Source: Lampropedia cohaerens
GTDB lineage: Bacteria; Pseudomonadota; Gammaproteobacteria; Burkholderiales; Burkholderiaceae_C
Reading direction: 5' to 3'
Assembly (NCBI RefSeq): GCF_001005215.1
Contig: NZ_LBNQ01000019.1
Span: 62,001 to 126,000 of the forward strand
Length of the DNA: 64,000 nt
A program made the position numbers and the translations under genes. Positions 28,289-38,674 of the stretch are shown one piece after another. Under the pieces are notes generated by a model, which was not told the origin of the DNA, did not search any database, and worked only from the letters and a program-made list of their open reading frames with translations. The stretch's first letter is position 1. The number at the start of each line of letters is the position of its first letter.

Positions 28289-29761
28289 TTACTGCAGCTT
28301 GGCCTGCGCGACGTGCGCCAGCAGGTTGACGACCGAGGCATCCATGATGTCGGTAAACGGCTTCGGATAGACGCCCATGAAAATCACGCAGACGGCCAGA
28401 ATGGCCAGCACCAGCATCTCGCGGCAGTTGATGTCCTGCAGCTGCCGGACATTGTCGTTGGCCACATCGCCCAGATAGACCTTCTTGTACATCAGCAGCG
28501 AATAAGAAGCCCCGAGAATCAGCGCCGTCGCCGCCAACAGACCCACGATGAAGCTGTACTGCACACCGCCGATGATGACCATCCACTCGCCGATGAAACC
28601 TGCCGTGCCCGGCAGGCCCGCATTGGCCATCGCAAACAGCAGTGCAAAGGCGGCAAACTTCGGCATGGTGTTGATCACACCACCGTAGGCCGCAATCTCA
28701 CGCGTGTGCATGCGGTCATACAGCACGCCAATGGCCAGGAACATTGCCGCCGAGACGAAGCCGTGCGAGACCATCTGCACGATGGCGCCAGTCATGCCAA
28801 TGTGGTTAAAAAGGAAAAAGCCCAGTGAGACAAAGCCCATGTGCGCCACCGAAGAGTAGGCGACCAGCTTCTTCATGTCCTCCTGCACGATGGCCACCAA
28901 GCCGACGTAGATCACAGCAATCAGCGACAGCGCAATCATCAGCCATGCGTACTCATGCGCAGCGTCCGGCGCAATCGGCAGCGAGAATCGCAAGAACCCG
29001 TAGGCGCCGAGCTTGAGCATGATCGCCGCCAGCACTGCCGAACCGCCGGTGGGCGCTTCCACGTGCACGTCAGGCAGCCAGGTGTGCACCGGCCACATCG
29101 GAATCTTCACCGCAAACGCGGCAAAGAACGCAAAGAAGATCCAGGTCTGCTCCAGCATCGACAGCGGCGTGTTGTGCCAGGTCTGTATATCGAAGCTGCC
29201 GCCCGAGGCGTTGTAGAGATAGATCACTGCGATCAACGTCAGCAGCGAGCCAAGCAGCGTGTACAGGAAGAACTTGAACGCCGCATAGATCTTGCGCGGC
29301 CCGCCCCAGATCCCGATGATGAGATACATCGGAATCAGCGTGGCCTCGAAGAATACGTAAAACAGCATGCCGTCGAGCGCGGTAAACACCCCGATCATCA
29401 AGCCCGAGAGGATCAGGAACGCGCCCATGTACTGGTTGACGCGCTCGGTGATGCTCTGCCAAGACGCAATCACCACCAGCACGGTGATGAAGGCCGTCAG
29501 CGGCACGAACCAGAACGACAGGCCATCAATACCCAGGTGGTAATGGATGTTGAAGGTGGAGATCCACAGTGCGCGCTCGACGAACTGCATCTGCGCTGTC
29601 CCCAGCTCGAAGCCGGTATAGAGCGGAACGGTGACCAGAAAGCCGAGGATGGCACCAATCAGCGCCAGCCAGCGCACCAGATTTTCCTGCCCGGGCTTGC
29701 CAAGAGGCAGCAGCACGATGCCCGCCACGATGGGCACCCAGATCGCGAGACTTAACCACAT
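28289..29761 (-). CDS. nuoM: NADH-quinone oxidoreductase subunit M
   Basis: A 490-residue antiporter-like subunit. Diagnostic stretches are FFEATLIPMYLIIGIWGG (conserved Glu), FAVKIPMWPVHTWLPDVHVE (Lys and His) and KKLVAYSSVAHMGFVSLGF. It forms one of three proton-pumping modules with NuoL and NuoN. It lies 13 bp after nuoL and 24 bp before nuoN, within the operon. Confidence 0.97.
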   Translation of the reverse strand: MWLSLAIWVPIVAGIVLLPLGKPGQENLVRWLALIGAILGFLVTVPLYTGFELGTAQMQFVERALWISTFNIHYHLGIDGLSFWFVPLTAFITVLVVIASWQSITERVNQYMGAFLILSGLMIGVFTALDGMLFYVFFEATLIPMYLIIGIWGGPRKIYAAFKFFLYTLLGSLLTLIAVIYLYNASGGSFDIQTWHNTPLSMLEQTWIFFAFFAAFAVKIPMWPVHTWLPDVHVEAPTGGSAVLAAIMLKLGAYGFLRFSLPIAPDAAHEYAWLMIALSLIAVIYVGLVAIVQEDMKKLVAYSSVAHMGFVSLGFFLFNHIGMTGAIVQMVSHGFVSAAMFLAIGVLYDRMHTREIAAYGGVINTMPKFAAFALLFAMANAGLPGTAGFIGEWMVIIGGVQYSFIVGLLAATALILGASYSLLMYKKVYLGDVANDNVRQLQDINCREMLVLAILAVCVIFMGVYPKPFTDIMDASVVNLLAHVAQAKLQ

Positions 29762-29774
29762 TTTTATTGTTCCC

Positions 29775-31787
29775 TCAGTAGTTCCGCCACACGAAATACG
29801 TCATGAGCGCGAACACACCCAGAATCATGACCAGCGCGTAGTAGTAAATGAACCCGGATTGCAGCCAGCGCACGATGCCAGCGACCCAACCTACCAGTTT
29901 CCAGGAGCCGTTTACCACCGCCCCATCGATAACCGTCTGGTCACCAGCCTTCCAGAACACCTTGCCCAGCCGCATGAAGTTGCCCGCAATGCCATTGATC
30001 CAGAGCTTGTCCATGTAGTACTTTTCCTCGAACAGGCGGTACACCGGATGCAAGGTGCGCTGGAAGAACGCCGGCACGGCAGGATTGACCATGTAGCAAT
30101 ACCACGCTGCCACCACGCCGCCCAGCGCCAGCCAGAACGGCAGCGTCACGAAACCGTGCAGCGCCAGCTCCAGCCAGCCATGGATGTGGTGTGCCAGGTA
30201 GGCCATGGCCGGATGTTTTTCGCCATCCACGAAGATCACACCGTCAAAGAACGGCCCGAACAGGAACTGCATCACGATCCAGCCGATGCACACGGACGGA
30301 ATGGCCAGCAGCACCAACGGCACGGTCACTACCCACGGCGACTCATGCGGCTTGCCGCCATGGTGGCCATGGTCGTCGTGATGGGCATGCGCATGCGGAT
30401 CCTGGTCATAGCGCTCCTTGCCGTGGAACACCAGGAAATACATGCGGAATGAATAGAAGGCCGTGATGAACACTCCGGAGACAACGGCCAGATAGGCGAC
30501 GCCTGACGCCGGCAGATTGCTGGCCCCCACCGCCATGATGATCGCGTCCTTGGAGTAGAAGCCCGAGAAGAACGGCGTACCGATCAGCGCCAGGGAACCC
30601 AGCAGCGAAGTGATCCAGGTGATCGGCATGTACTTCCATAGACCACCCATGTAGCGCATGTCTTGATTGTGGTGGCACCCCATGATCACGGAACCGGCGC
30701 CCAGGAACAGCAGCGCCTTGAAGAAGGCATGCGTCATCAGGTGGAACACCGCGACATGGTAGGCCGACGCGCCCAGCGCCACCGTCATGTAGCCCAGCTG
30801 CGACAGCGTCGAATACGCGACCACCCGCTTGATGTCGTTCTGGATCAGCCCTAGCAGCCCCATGAAGAAGGCCGTGATGGCACCGATGATGAGGATGAAG
30901 TTCAGTGCGGTATCTGACAGCTCATACAGCGGCGAGAAACGCGCCACCATGAAGATGCCGGCGGTCACCATCGTCGCGGCGTGGATGAGCGCCGAAATCG
31001 GCGTTGGCCCCTCCATGGAGTCCGGCAGCCAGACATGCAGCGGAAACTGCGCCGACTTGCCCATCGCGCCGATGAACAGGCAGATCAGAGCCGCCGTCAG
31101 CAGGCTGTAATCGGTACCGGGCAGGTGCAGCGTGGCGAGGTGATCGGCACGCGCGAACACCTCGCTGTAATTGAACGTGCCGACACTTGCAAACAGGAGC
31201 CCGATGCCAAGGATGAAGCCAAAATCGCCCACCCGGTTGATCAGAAAGGCCTTCAGATTGGCAAACACCGCCGTGGACTTGGTGTACCAGAAACCAATCA
31301 GCAGGTAGGAAACCAGCCCTACGGCCTCCCAGCCAAAGAACAGCTGCAGCATGTTGTTGCTCATCACCAGCATCAACATGGAGAACGTGAACAGCGAGAT
31401 GTACGAGAAGAACCGGTTGTAGCCCGGATCGTCGTGCATATAGCCGATGGTGTAGATGTGCACCATCAGTGACACAAAGGTCACCACGACCATCATCATC
31501 GCCGACAGGCTGTCGATCTGAAAGCCGACCTCCATCACGACATTGCCAAGCGCCGCCCACTGGTAGATGGTTTCATTGAGCACAGGCGCGCCGTTGACGA
31601 CTTTCCACAGCGTCGCCAACGAGATCAGCAGCGCGATGAAGACGCCGGCGATGGTGATGCTGTGCCCGGCCTTACGGCCGAGCAGGTTGCCTCCCATGGC
31701 GGTGCCGAAGATGCCGACGATGGCCGCGCCAATCAGCGGTGCCAGCGGCACCCAGAGCAAGGTTGCGGCGGAGAGTGTTGGTGTCAT
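29775..31787 (-). CDS. nuoL: NADH-quinone oxidoreductase subunit L
   Basis: A 670-residue distal antiporter-like subunit. It carries FFGWEAVGLVSYLLIGFW (conserved Glu), GKSAQFPLHVWLPDSMEGPT (Lys and His) and KRVVAYSTLSQLGYM. The long C-terminal lateral helix expected of NuoL follows at about residues 520-600. A hydrophilic loop at about 462-481 is histidine-rich (see findings). It lies 19 bp after nuoK. Confidence 0.97.
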   Translation of the reverse strand: MTPTLSAATLLWVPLAPLIGAAIVGIFGTAMGGNLLGRKAGHSITIAGVFIALLISLATLWKVVNGAPVLNETIYQWAALGNVVMEVGFQIDSLSAMMMVVVTFVSLMVHIYTIGYMHDDPGYNRFFSYISLFTFSMLMLVMSNNMLQLFFGWEAVGLVSYLLIGFWYTKSTAVFANLKAFLINRVGDFGFILGIGLLFASVGTFNYSEVFARADHLATLHLPGTDYSLLTAALICLFIGAMGKSAQFPLHVWLPDSMEGPTPISALIHAATMVTAGIFMVARFSPLYELSDTALNFILIIGAITAFFMGLLGLIQNDIKRVVAYSTLSQLGYMTVALGASAYHVAVFHLMTHAFFKALLFLGAGSVIMGCHHNQDMRYMGGLWKYMPITWITSLLGSLALIGTPFFSGFYSKDAIIMAVGASNLPASGVAYLAVVSGVFITAFYSFRMYFLVFHGKERYDQDPHAHAHHDDHGHHGGKPHESPWVVTVPLVLLAIPSVCIGWIVMQFLFGPFFDGVIFVDGEKHPAMAYLAHHIHGWLELALHGFVTLPFWLALGGVVAAWYCYMVNPAVPAFFQRTLHPVYRLFEEKYYMDKLWINGIAGNFMRLGKVFWKAGDQTVIDGAVVNGSWKLVGWVAGIVRWLQSGFIYYYALVMILGVFALMTYFVWRNY

Positions 31788-31806
31788 TTCTGTGTCTTCC
31801 CTCTGC

Positions 31807-32115
31807 TTAACCCTTGAGCGTCGTCAGCTCATCCGCGCTGATGCTGGTGCGCGCACGGAACAGCTGCACCAGGATCGCCAGGCCGATGGCGGCCTCGGCA
31901 GCCGCCACCGTCATGATGAAGAAGACGAATACCTGGCCGTGCAAATCGCCCAGATAGTGCGAGAACGCGACGAAGTTCATGTTGACGGCCAACAACATCA
32001 GCTCGATGGCCATCAGCAGCACGATCAGATTCTTGCGATTCAGATAGATGCCTATCACCGAGATCGCAAAAAGTAGCGCGCCCAGCGACAGAAAGTGCCC
32101 CAGCGTCAAGCTCAT
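31807..32115 (-). CDS. nuoK: NADH-quinone oxidoreductase subunit K
   Basis: A 102-residue, three-helix membrane subunit. The helix [20 protein letters not shown] contains the conserved Glu near residue 36, and [11 protein letters not shown] contains the second Glu near 70; both are needed for coupling. It starts inside the end of nuoJ (four-base overlap). Confidence 0.97.
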   Translation of the reverse strand: MSLTLGHFLSLGALLFAISVIGIYLNRKNLIVLLMAIELMLLAVNMNFVAFSHYLGDLHGQVFVFFIMTVAAAEAAIGLAILVQLFRARTSISADELTTLKG

Positions 32116-32777
32116 GACTTCTTCTCCTCTTGTGCGGCATCGCCTGCGGCCTGCGTGGCTTCGTCGTCGCCGGCCGGCGCGCGAACGGGCTCCATCTGCA
32201 CGATGCGCAGACGATCCTGCGCCTTGACATGGATCTGCAGCGACGGATCGATGATCTTGGTGTCATCGCGCCGGCGCAGCGTCAGCGCAATCGCGGCAAT
32301 CATGCCTACCAGCAATATCACCCCGGCCACCTGGATCGGCAACACGTACTCGCTGTACATCAGCATGCCCAGCTGGCGGGTGTTGTTGTAGTCGGGATCC
32401 AGCGCAATGGCCTCGCCCGCCGCGTCCGTGGTGGGAAAGCCCACCCACAGCACGGCAATCATCTGGCCGACCACGAAGGCGAAGATCAGCAGCGCCACCG
32501 GCCACTGCTTCTTGAACTGGCCCTGCATCCGCTCGATGCGCACATCCAGCATCATCACGACGAACAGGAACAGCACCATCACCGCGCCCAAATAGACCAT
32601 CACCAGCAAAATAGCCAGAAACTCGGCACGCAGCAGCAGCCAGATGCCGGCCGCCTGCGAAAAGGCGAAGATCAGGTACAGCACCGCATGCACCGGATTG
32701 CGCGCGGTGATTACGCGCACCGCCGCAAACAGCAGCAGCACTGCGAATACGTAGAAAAAAACGGTTCTGACGTCCAT
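32112..32777 (-). CDS. nuoJ: NADH-quinone oxidoreductase subunit J
   Basis: A 221-residue membrane subunit of about five helices. [21 protein letters not shown], with its pi-bulge Tyr/Gly pattern, is the conserved third helix. The hydrophilic C-terminus (about 165-221) is longer than in E. coli. ATG 32777 begins [16 protein letters not shown], the normal family start; the upstream open frame is not homologous. A 156-bp gap separates it from nuoI, the largest in the operon. Confidence 0.96.
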   Translation of the reverse strand: MDVRTVFFYVFAVLLLFAAVRVITARNPVHAVLYLIFAFSQAAGIWLLLRAEFLAILLVMVYLGAVMVLFLFVVMMLDVRIERMQGQFKKQWPVALLIFAFVVGQMIAVLWVGFPTTDAAGEAIALDPDYNNTRQLGMLMYSEYVLPIQVAGVILLVGMIAAIALTLRRRDDTKIIDPSLQIHVKAQDRLRIVQMEPVRAPAGDDEATQAAGDAAQEEKKS

Positions 32778-32933
32778 GACTGGCTTCTCTAGGAACTGAC
32801 CAACACGCCAATGCGTGCGGGCACAGGGCAAGGCGCAACGCACCTTGCGCGGGATGGTTCAACCGGGTATCACTGTCTTTCGTACCACATGGCCTGTCGC
32901 GGCAGCGGATGCCGCCGCAACCGCCACACGGCG
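32778..32933 (-). other. nuoI-nuoJ spacer with small hairpin
   Basis: The largest gap within the nuo operon (156 bp). It contains a hairpin GCGGCA (32899-32904)/TGCCGC (32910-32915) with a five-base loop. It also has a weaker GCAAGG/CCTTGC pairing further along. No gene is visible. It may affect mRNA processing or nuoJ translation. Confidence 0.35.
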
Positions 32934-33482
32934 CTAGCGGTAAGGTGCATCTGCAGCCTTGGCCGCCGCAATCTCCTTCTCGTAACGATCACCCACCGCC
33001 AGCAGCATTTCCTTGGTGAAATACAGGTCACCGCGCTTCTCGCCGTGGTACTCGAGAATCTGGGTTTCGACGATGGAGTCCACCGGGCAGCTCTCCTCGC
33101 AGAAACCGCAGAAGATGCACTTGGTCAGATCGATGTCATAGCGGGTGGTGCGGCGCGTGCCGTCGTCGCGCACATCGGACTCGATGGTGATGGCCTGCGC
33201 CGGGCATACCGCCTCGCACAGCTTGCAGGCAATGCAGCGCTCCTCCCCGTTCTCGTAACGCCGCAGCGCATGCAGGCCGCGAAACCGCGGCGACAGCGGC
33301 GTCTTTTCCTCCGGAAACTGCACGGTAACGTGTGGGGAGAACGCATAGCGTCCCGTCAGCACCATGCCTTTGAGCAGTTCCCAGAGCATGAAGCTCTTGA
33401 AAAAATCCTTCAGCGAGAAGGCGTGCTCGGGCACATGCGCAGCAGTGCCCCTGGATTGCGTTTCAGTCGTGGTTTCAGCCAT
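32934..33482 (-). CDS. nuoI: NADH-quinone oxidoreductase subunit I
   Basis: A 182-residue peripheral-arm subunit with two 4Fe-4S ferredoxin motifs, [16 protein letters not shown] and [16 protein letters not shown], which bind clusters N6a and N6b. A hydrophobic N-terminal patch ([18 protein letters not shown]) anchors it to the membrane arm. The extra N-terminal Thr/Glu-rich stretch of about 20 residues is longer than in E. coli. It lies 12 bp after nuoH. Confidence 0.97.
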   Translation of the reverse strand: MAETTTETQSRGTAAHVPEHAFSLKDFFKSFMLWELLKGMVLTGRYAFSPHVTVQFPEEKTPLSPRFRGLHALRRYENGEERCIACKLCEAVCPAQAITIESDVRDDGTRRTTRYDIDLTKCIFCGFCEESCPVDSIVETQILEYHGEKRGDLYFTKEMLLAVGDRYEKEIAAAKAADAPYR

Positions 33483-33494
33483 GTGCGCGCTCCA

Positions 33495-34562
33495 TCACTG
33501 TTGAGGCCAGATGTTGAAGGGGGAGAACAGCCAGATGCCGACCACCACCACCCACACCAGCGTCAGCGGGATAAAAATCTTCCAGCCCAGGCGCATCACC
33601 TGGTCATAGCGGAACCGCGGGAACGTGCCACGGATCCAGATGAACCAGGTCACCACCAGCGCCGCCTTCAGCCCCAGCCAGAGCCAGCCGGGAATGAACT
33701 CGAGAAAACCGACCGGCGCGTCCCAGCCACCGAGAAACAGGATGGCCGCCAGGAAGGACACCAGCCACATGCTGGTGTACTCGGCCAGAAAGAAGATGGC
33801 AAAGCCCATGCCGGAGTACTCGACCATGTGGCCAGCCACCAGCTCGGCCTCGCTCTCGACCATGTCGAACGGGTGGCGGTTGGTCTCGGCCACCACCGAG
33901 ATCATGTAGACGACGAACAGTGGCAGCAGCGGCAGCCAGTTCCAGGACAGGAAGTTCAGCCCCATGTCCTGGAAAATGCCAACCTGCTGTACCGCCACGA
34001 TGTCCGAGAGGTTCATGCTGGCCGACACCATCACCACCGCCAGGAAGCAGAAGCCCAGTGCAATCTCGTAGCTGATCATCTGCGCCGAAGCACGGATGGC
34101 GCCGAGAAACGGGTATTTCGAGTTCGAAGCCCAACCGGCAATGATGACGCCATAGACCTCGATCGAGGTGATCGCCATGATCAGCAGAACGCCGGCATGC
34201 ACATTCGCCAAGGCCATGTCGGGGCCGAACGGAATCACCGCCCAGGCCGCCAGCGCAGGCGTGATGGCCAGCACTGGCCCCAGCAGGTAAAGCTTGAAGC
34301 TGGCATTGGTCGGGCGAATGATCTCCTTGGTCAACAGCTTCAGGCCATCGGCCATCGGCTGCAGCAACCCCCACGGGCCCAGCCGGTTGGGGCCGTAGCG
34401 CACCTGGATCCAGCCGAGGAACTTGCGTTCCCACAGCGTGAGATACGCTACTGCCAACAGCAGCGGCGCCACGATCAGCACAATCTTGATGAGGTTCCAG
34501 ACCACCGGCCAGGCAATGCCGCCGAGCGTGTCCGCGCCCCAGTTGTAGAACGAATCGATCAT
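33495..34562 (-). CDS. nuoH: NADH-quinone oxidoreductase subunit H
   Basis: A 355-residue membrane subunit that forms the quinone-binding chamber. The blocks [29 protein letters not shown] and [24 protein letters not shown] are the expected quinone-channel and acidic loop motifs. The start overlaps the nuoG stop by four bases. Confidence 0.97.
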   Translation of the reverse strand: MIDSFYNWGADTLGGIAWPVVWNLIKIVLIVAPLLLAVAYLTLWERKFLGWIQVRYGPNRLGPWGLLQPMADGLKLLTKEIIRPTNASFKLYLLGPVLAITPALAAWAVIPFGPDMALANVHAGVLLIMAITSIEVYGVIIAGWASNSKYPFLGAIRASAQMISYEIALGFCFLAVVMVSASMNLSDIVAVQQVGIFQDMGLNFLSWNWLPLLPLFVVYMISVVAETNRHPFDMVESEAELVAGHMVEYSGMGFAIFFLAEYTSMWLVSFLAAILFLGGWDAPVGFLEFIPGWLWLGLKAALVVTWFIWIRGTFPRFRYDQVMRLGWKIFIPLTLVWVVVVGIWLFSPFNIWPQQ

Positions 34563-36757
34563 GTCGGCGTTACCTCTTCGTATGCGTGACGCGGTGCACG
34601 CTCGCCTGCTTCATCATCCGATACGGCGGCCAGTCCCGCCAGCGGCCCCAGCTTGGCGTCACGCGTTTCCTGCAGCGCAGGTGCACGCCGCACCAAACCA
34701 TCGAGCTGGTAGATGGTCGCCACCACCGGCTCCGCCTGGGCTGGCGCCACCACGATGTCGTCGATGTCTGCCGCGTTGCTGAGCACCGACTCGGGAAGAA
34801 AGTCCTGCTTGCCGCCATTGAAGGCACGACTGAGGACCTGCAATGAGTCTTCGTAATCGAACCCGGGCAGACCCAGCAGATTGCCCAGCACGCGCAACAC
34901 CTTCCAGGCCGGACGCGTCTCGCCCAGCGGACGCACGACCGCGTGAAAACTCTGCACGCGCGCTTCGGCATTCACGAACGTACCGGACGTTTCCGTAAAC
35001 GGGGCAATGGGCAGCAGCACATCGGAAAACGCAAGATTGGTCTTGAACGGGCTGAGCGTGACCACCATGTCTGCCTGCTGCAGTCCGGTAGCAGCGGCCT
35101 GCCCTGCGGCACTGTCAAAAACCGGCTCGGTGTTGAGCAGCAGCGCGGCCTTCAGACCACCAACGAGCATCTGCGCCGCATGCATGCCACCTGCCTGCGG
35201 AAAGGCCTTGGCCCACTGCGCACCGACGGTGTTGGCCGCTTCCGTCAAGAAGCCAACGCTGGCGCCGATCTGCTCACCCAGCCAGTTGGCAATGGCCAGC
35301 AGTTCAGTAGCCTGCGGATGGTGTGCTGCCGCATTGCCCAGCAAAATGGCCTTGTGCGCGCCTGCGCCTGCCAGCAGTTGCTTGGCCGCGGCAGCGTCGC
35401 CCTCGGCCGCCATACCGGCAACCGGCGCCTGCACGCCCTTTTGTTCGGCCACTGCGGACGCCAGCCCGGCCAGCGCGGCCAGCCAGTCGCGGCTGGGCAC
35501 GCACCAGCTGTGCGCCAGGGGCATGGCCCAGTCGTAGCGCTTGTCGGAAAAGGCGTAGATCTGCGCCCCGCCCCGCGTGGCGTGGCGCAGCCGCGCCGCA
35601 AACAGCGGATGGTCCTTGCGAATGTTGGAGCCGATCACCAGCGCCTGTTCCATGGTCGACAGCGATGCAATCGATGTGCCCAGCCAACGCACACCCTGTG
35701 GCGCCCGGAAGTCGGCATGGCGCAGGCGGTAATCGATGTTGTCGCTGCCCAGGCCATCGAGCAGCTGGCGTGCCAGCAGTAGCTCTTCAAGGGTGCTGTG
35801 CGGGCTGACCAGGGCGCCAATGGCATTGGCACCATGCTCGGCCCTGATTGCGCTCAAGCCATTGGCCACATATTCCAGTGCCTGCTGCCAGGACGCCTCC
35901 TGCCAGACGCCACCCTGCTTGATCAATGGCACCGTCAGGCGCTCCGGGCTGTTGAGCGCTTCATAGGAAAAACGGTCGCGATCGGCAATCCAGCATTCGT
36001 TGACCGCCTCGTTCTCGAACGGCAGCACGCGCATCACGCGATGGTTCTTGACCTGCACGATCAGGTTGGCTCCCGAGGAGTCATGGGGTGCCACCGACTT
36101 GCGGCGCGACAGCTCCCAGGCCCGTGCCTGATAGCGAAACGGCTTGCTCGTCAGCGCGCCGACCGGGCAGATGTCGATCATGTTGCCCGAGAGTTCCGAG
36201 TCGACGGTGTCGCCCTTGACGGTGGTGATCTCGGAATGCTCGCCGCGGTTGATCATGCCCAGCTCCATCACGCCGGCCACTTCCTGGCCAAAGCGCACGC
36301 AGCGCGTGCACTGGATGCAGCGGCTCATCTCCTCCATGGAGATCAGCGGGCCTACATTCTTGTGGAGGATGACACGCTTTTCCTCCTGGTAACGCGAACT
36401 GCCCTTGCCATAGCCAACGGCCAGATCCTGTAGCTGGCATTCCCCCCCCTGGTCGCAGATCGGGCAGTCCAGCGGGTGATTGATGAGCAGGAACTCCATC
36501 ACCGCCTGCTGCGCCTGCGTCGCCTTGGCGCTGGCGGTGCGCACGATCATGCCTTGCGTCACTGGCGTGGCGCAAGCCGGCAAGGCCTTGGGTGCCTTTT
36601 CGACGTCCACCAGACACATGCGGCAATTGGCCGCGATGGAGAGCTTCTTGTGGTAGCAGAAATGCGGAATGTAGGTGCCTGCCTTCTCGGCGGCATGCAT
36701 GATCATGCTGCCCTCGGCGACCTCCACCTTCTTGCCATCGAGTTCGATTTCAACCAT
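34559..36757 (-). CDS. nuoG: NADH-quinone oxidoreductase subunit G
   Basis: A 732-residue peripheral-arm subunit. The N-terminal 2Fe-2S domain has [15 protein letters not shown] plus a later Cys (cluster N1b). [18 protein letters not shown] binds N5, and [10 protein letters not shown] with CPVGAL binds N4. The molybdopterin-oxidoreductase-like domain follows. The extra N7 cluster ligands of E. coli NuoG are absent: where CxxCxxxC would be, the text reads [15 protein letters not shown] 36757 has AAGGAG upstream and gives [13 protein letters not shown]; the frame upstream is not homologous. It overlaps nuoH by four bases and lies 10 bp after nuoF. Confidence 0.97.
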   Translation of the reverse strand: MVEIELDGKKVEVAEGSMIMHAAEKAGTYIPHFCYHKKLSIAANCRMCLVDVEKAPKALPACATPVTQGMIVRTASAKATQAQQAVMEFLLINHPLDCPICDQGGECQLQDLAVGYGKGSSRYQEEKRVILHKNVGPLISMEEMSRCIQCTRCVRFGQEVAGVMELGMINRGEHSEITTVKGDTVDSELSGNMIDICPVGALTSKPFRYQARAWELSRRKSVAPHDSSGANLIVQVKNHRVMRVLPFENEAVNECWIADRDRFSYEALNSPERLTVPLIKQGGVWQEASWQQALEYVANGLSAIRAEHGANAIGALVSPHSTLEELLLARQLLDGLGSDNIDYRLRHADFRAPQGVRWLGTSIASLSTMEQALVIGSNIRKDHPLFAARLRHATRGGAQIYAFSDKRYDWAMPLAHSWCVPSRDWLAALAGLASAVAEQKGVQAPVAGMAAEGDAAAAKQLLAGAGAHKAILLGNAAAHHPQATELLAIANWLGEQIGASVGFLTEAANTVGAQWAKAFPQAGGMHAAQMLVGGLKAALLLNTEPVFDSAAGQAAATGLQQADMVVTLSPFKTNLAFSDVLLPIAPFTETSGTFVNAEARVQSFHAVVRPLGETRPAWKVLRVLGNLLGLPGFDYEDSLQVLSRAFNGGKQDFLPESVLSNAADIDDIVVAPAQAEPVVATIYQLDGLVRRAPALQETRDAKLGPLAGLAAVSDDEAGERAPRHAYEEVTPT

Positions 36758-36767
36758 GGGGTCTCCT

Positions 36768-38189
36768 TCAAGCTGCCGCGCGTTCGGCGGCATTTGCAGC
36801 CGCAGCTGCGGCCAGTGCACCAGCCAGGCCAGGCTGCAGCGGCGCGGTTACCGGCGCGGGCGCGGCGGCTGCGATCTTGGCCTCGAACTCATGGCGGAAG
36901 TGCTTCAGCATGGCTCGCACCGGCATGGCTGCCGCATCGCCCAGGGCGCAGATGGTGCGCCCCATGATGTTGCCGGCAACGTTGTCGAGCAGCTCAAGAT
37001 CCCCTGGACGCCCCTGCCCTTCCAGGATGCGGTGCACGACCCGCGACAGCCAGCCCGTGCCTTCGCGGCATGGCGTGCACTGGCCGCAGGACTCGTGCGC
37101 ATAGAAGTAAGACAGCCGCGCCAGCGCCTCGACCATGCAGCGGGTGTCGTCCATCACGATGACCGCACCAGAGCCAAGCATCGAGCCGGCCTTGGCAATG
37201 GAGTCGTAGTCCATCGTGCACTCCATCATGATGTCGGCCGGAATAACCGGAGAGGAGGACCCACCCGGAATCACGGCCTTGAGCGTGCGGCCAGGGCGCA
37301 TGCCGCCAGCGAGCTCCAGCAGCTTGGCAAACGGCGTGCCCAGCGGAACCTCGTAGTTGCCTGGCCACTGCACGTCACCGCTGACGGAGAAGATCTTGGT
37401 GCCGCCATTGTTGGGCTTGCCGCACGCCAAGTAGGCCTCACCGCCGTTGCGCACAATCCATGGCACAGCAGCAAATGTCTCGGTGTTGTTGATGGTTGTG
37501 GGCTTGCCATACAGACCGAAACTTGCCGGAAACGGCGGCTTGAAGCGCGGCTGGCCCTTCTTGCCCTCGAGCGACTCGAGCAACGCGGTTTCCTCGCCAC
37601 AGATATAGGCGCCAAACCCGTGGTGGGCATGCAGTTGAAAGTTGAAGCCACTGCCAAGAATGTCCTCGCCCAGGTAGCCGGCTGCCCGGGCCTCTTCCAG
37701 CGCCTCCTCGAAACGCTCGTAGGCCTCGAAGATCTCGCCGTGGATGTAGTTGTAACCCACGCTGGCGCCCATGGTGTAGCCAGCGAGAATCATCCCCTCG
37801 ATGACGATGTGCGGGTTGTACAGCAGGATGTCGCGGTCCTTGCAGGTGCCGGGTTCCCCCTCGTCGGAATTGCACACCACGTACTTCTGGCCGGGAAAGC
37901 TGCGCGGCATGAAGCTCCATTTCAGACCGGTAGGAAAGCCCGCCCCGCCCCGCCCGCGCAGCGACGATGCCTTGAGCAGCGCGACCATGTCGTCTTGCGA
38001 CAGCCCGGCGCCGCCGTCCTTGCCCAGCACCTTTCTGAGCGCGCTGTAGCCGCCGCGCTTTTCGTAGTCGGCCAGACGCCAGTTCTCGCCATTGAGTTCG
38101 GCGTAGATCTGCGGATTGATGTGGCGGCCGTGAAAGCAGGTCTCACGACCCGTTGCCTTGAACCGTTTCAGCTTGTCATGCAGATTCAT
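36768..38189 (-). CDS. nuoF: NADH-quinone oxidoreductase subunit F
   Basis: A 473-residue NADH-oxidising subunit. [14 protein letters not shown] is the NADH/FMN glycine loop, [15 protein letters not shown] continues the FMN site, and [12 protein letters not shown] plus a later Cys bind cluster N3. The C-terminal 40 residues are Ala/Pro-rich ([20 protein letters not shown]) and extend beyond the conserved domain. ATG 38189 overlaps the nuoE stop as ATGA. It forms the NADH module with NuoE and NuoG. Confidence 0.97.
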   Translation of the reverse strand: MNLHDKLKRFKATGRETCFHGRHINPQIYAELNGENWRLADYEKRGGYSALRKVLGKDGGAGLSQDDMVALLKASSLRGRGGAGFPTGLKWSFMPRSFPGQKYVVCNSDEGEPGTCKDRDILLYNPHIVIEGMILAGYTMGASVGYNYIHGEIFEAYERFEEALEEARAAGYLGEDILGSGFNFQLHAHHGFGAYICGEETALLESLEGKKGQPRFKPPFPASFGLYGKPTTINNTETFAAVPWIVRNGGEAYLACGKPNNGGTKIFSVSGDVQWPGNYEVPLGTPFAKLLELAGGMRPGRTLKAVIPGGSSSPVIPADIMMECTMDYDSIAKAGSMLGSGAVIVMDDTRCMVEALARLSYFYAHESCGQCTPCREGTGWLSRVVHRILEGQGRPGDLELLDNVAGNIMGRTICALGDAAAMPVRAMLKHFRHEFEAKIAAAAPAPVTAPLQPGLAGALAAAAAANAAERAAA

Positions 38190-38674
38190 GAATTGGCCTC
38201 CTCGCGCAGCACGTCGACCAGTTCGTCGAGGCGCTCGTTGCTCATGAAGCTGCACATGTCGCGGTCATTGACCAGCATGACCGGCGCATCGGCGCAGGCA
38301 CCCAGGCATTCGCACTGCTGCAGCGTGAAAAGGCCATCGGCCGTGGTGTCGCCCATGTGCACCTTCAGGCGCTCTTCCAGATGGTGCAGCGCCTCCTTGG
38401 CGCCGCGCAGCTGGCAGGGCAGATTGGTGCAGACAGCCAGCTTGAACTTGCCGACTGGCTGCTGGTTGTACATGTTGTAGAACGTCGTGACCTCGTGCAC
38501 CGCGATCTCGGGCATTTCCAGATACTCGGCAATGAACGCCTCGCTCTCCTGGCTGATCCAGCCCTGCTCTTCCTGCACGATCGACAGGCACGCCATCACG
38601 GCCGACTGCTTGCGCTCCGGCGGGTACTTGGCGACCTCGCGCGCAAACCGCGCTATGGTGGCTTCGGTGATCAT
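38186..38674 (-). CDS. nuoE: NADH-quinone oxidoreductase subunit E
   Basis: A 162-residue thioredoxin-like 2Fe-2S subunit of the NADH module. The ligands for cluster N1a are in [13 protein letters not shown] and [11 protein letters not shown]. It overlaps nuoF and nuoD by four bases on each side, indicating tight translational coupling. Confidence 0.97.
   Translation of the reverse strand: MITEATIARFAREVAKYPPERKQSAVMACLSIVQEEQGWISQESEAFIAEYLEMPEIAVHEVTTFYNMYNQQPVGKFKLAVCTNLPCQLRGAKEALHHLEERLKVHMGDTTADGLFTLQQCECLGACADAPVMLVNDRDMCSFMSNERLDELVDVLREEANS

Noticed and set aside
32811-34589. A 592-codon plus-strand frame
   Set aside because: Antisense to nuoI and nuoH; composition is a shadow.
36675-38480. 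A 601-codon plus-strand frame
   Set aside because: Antisense to nuoF and parts of nuoG and nuoE.
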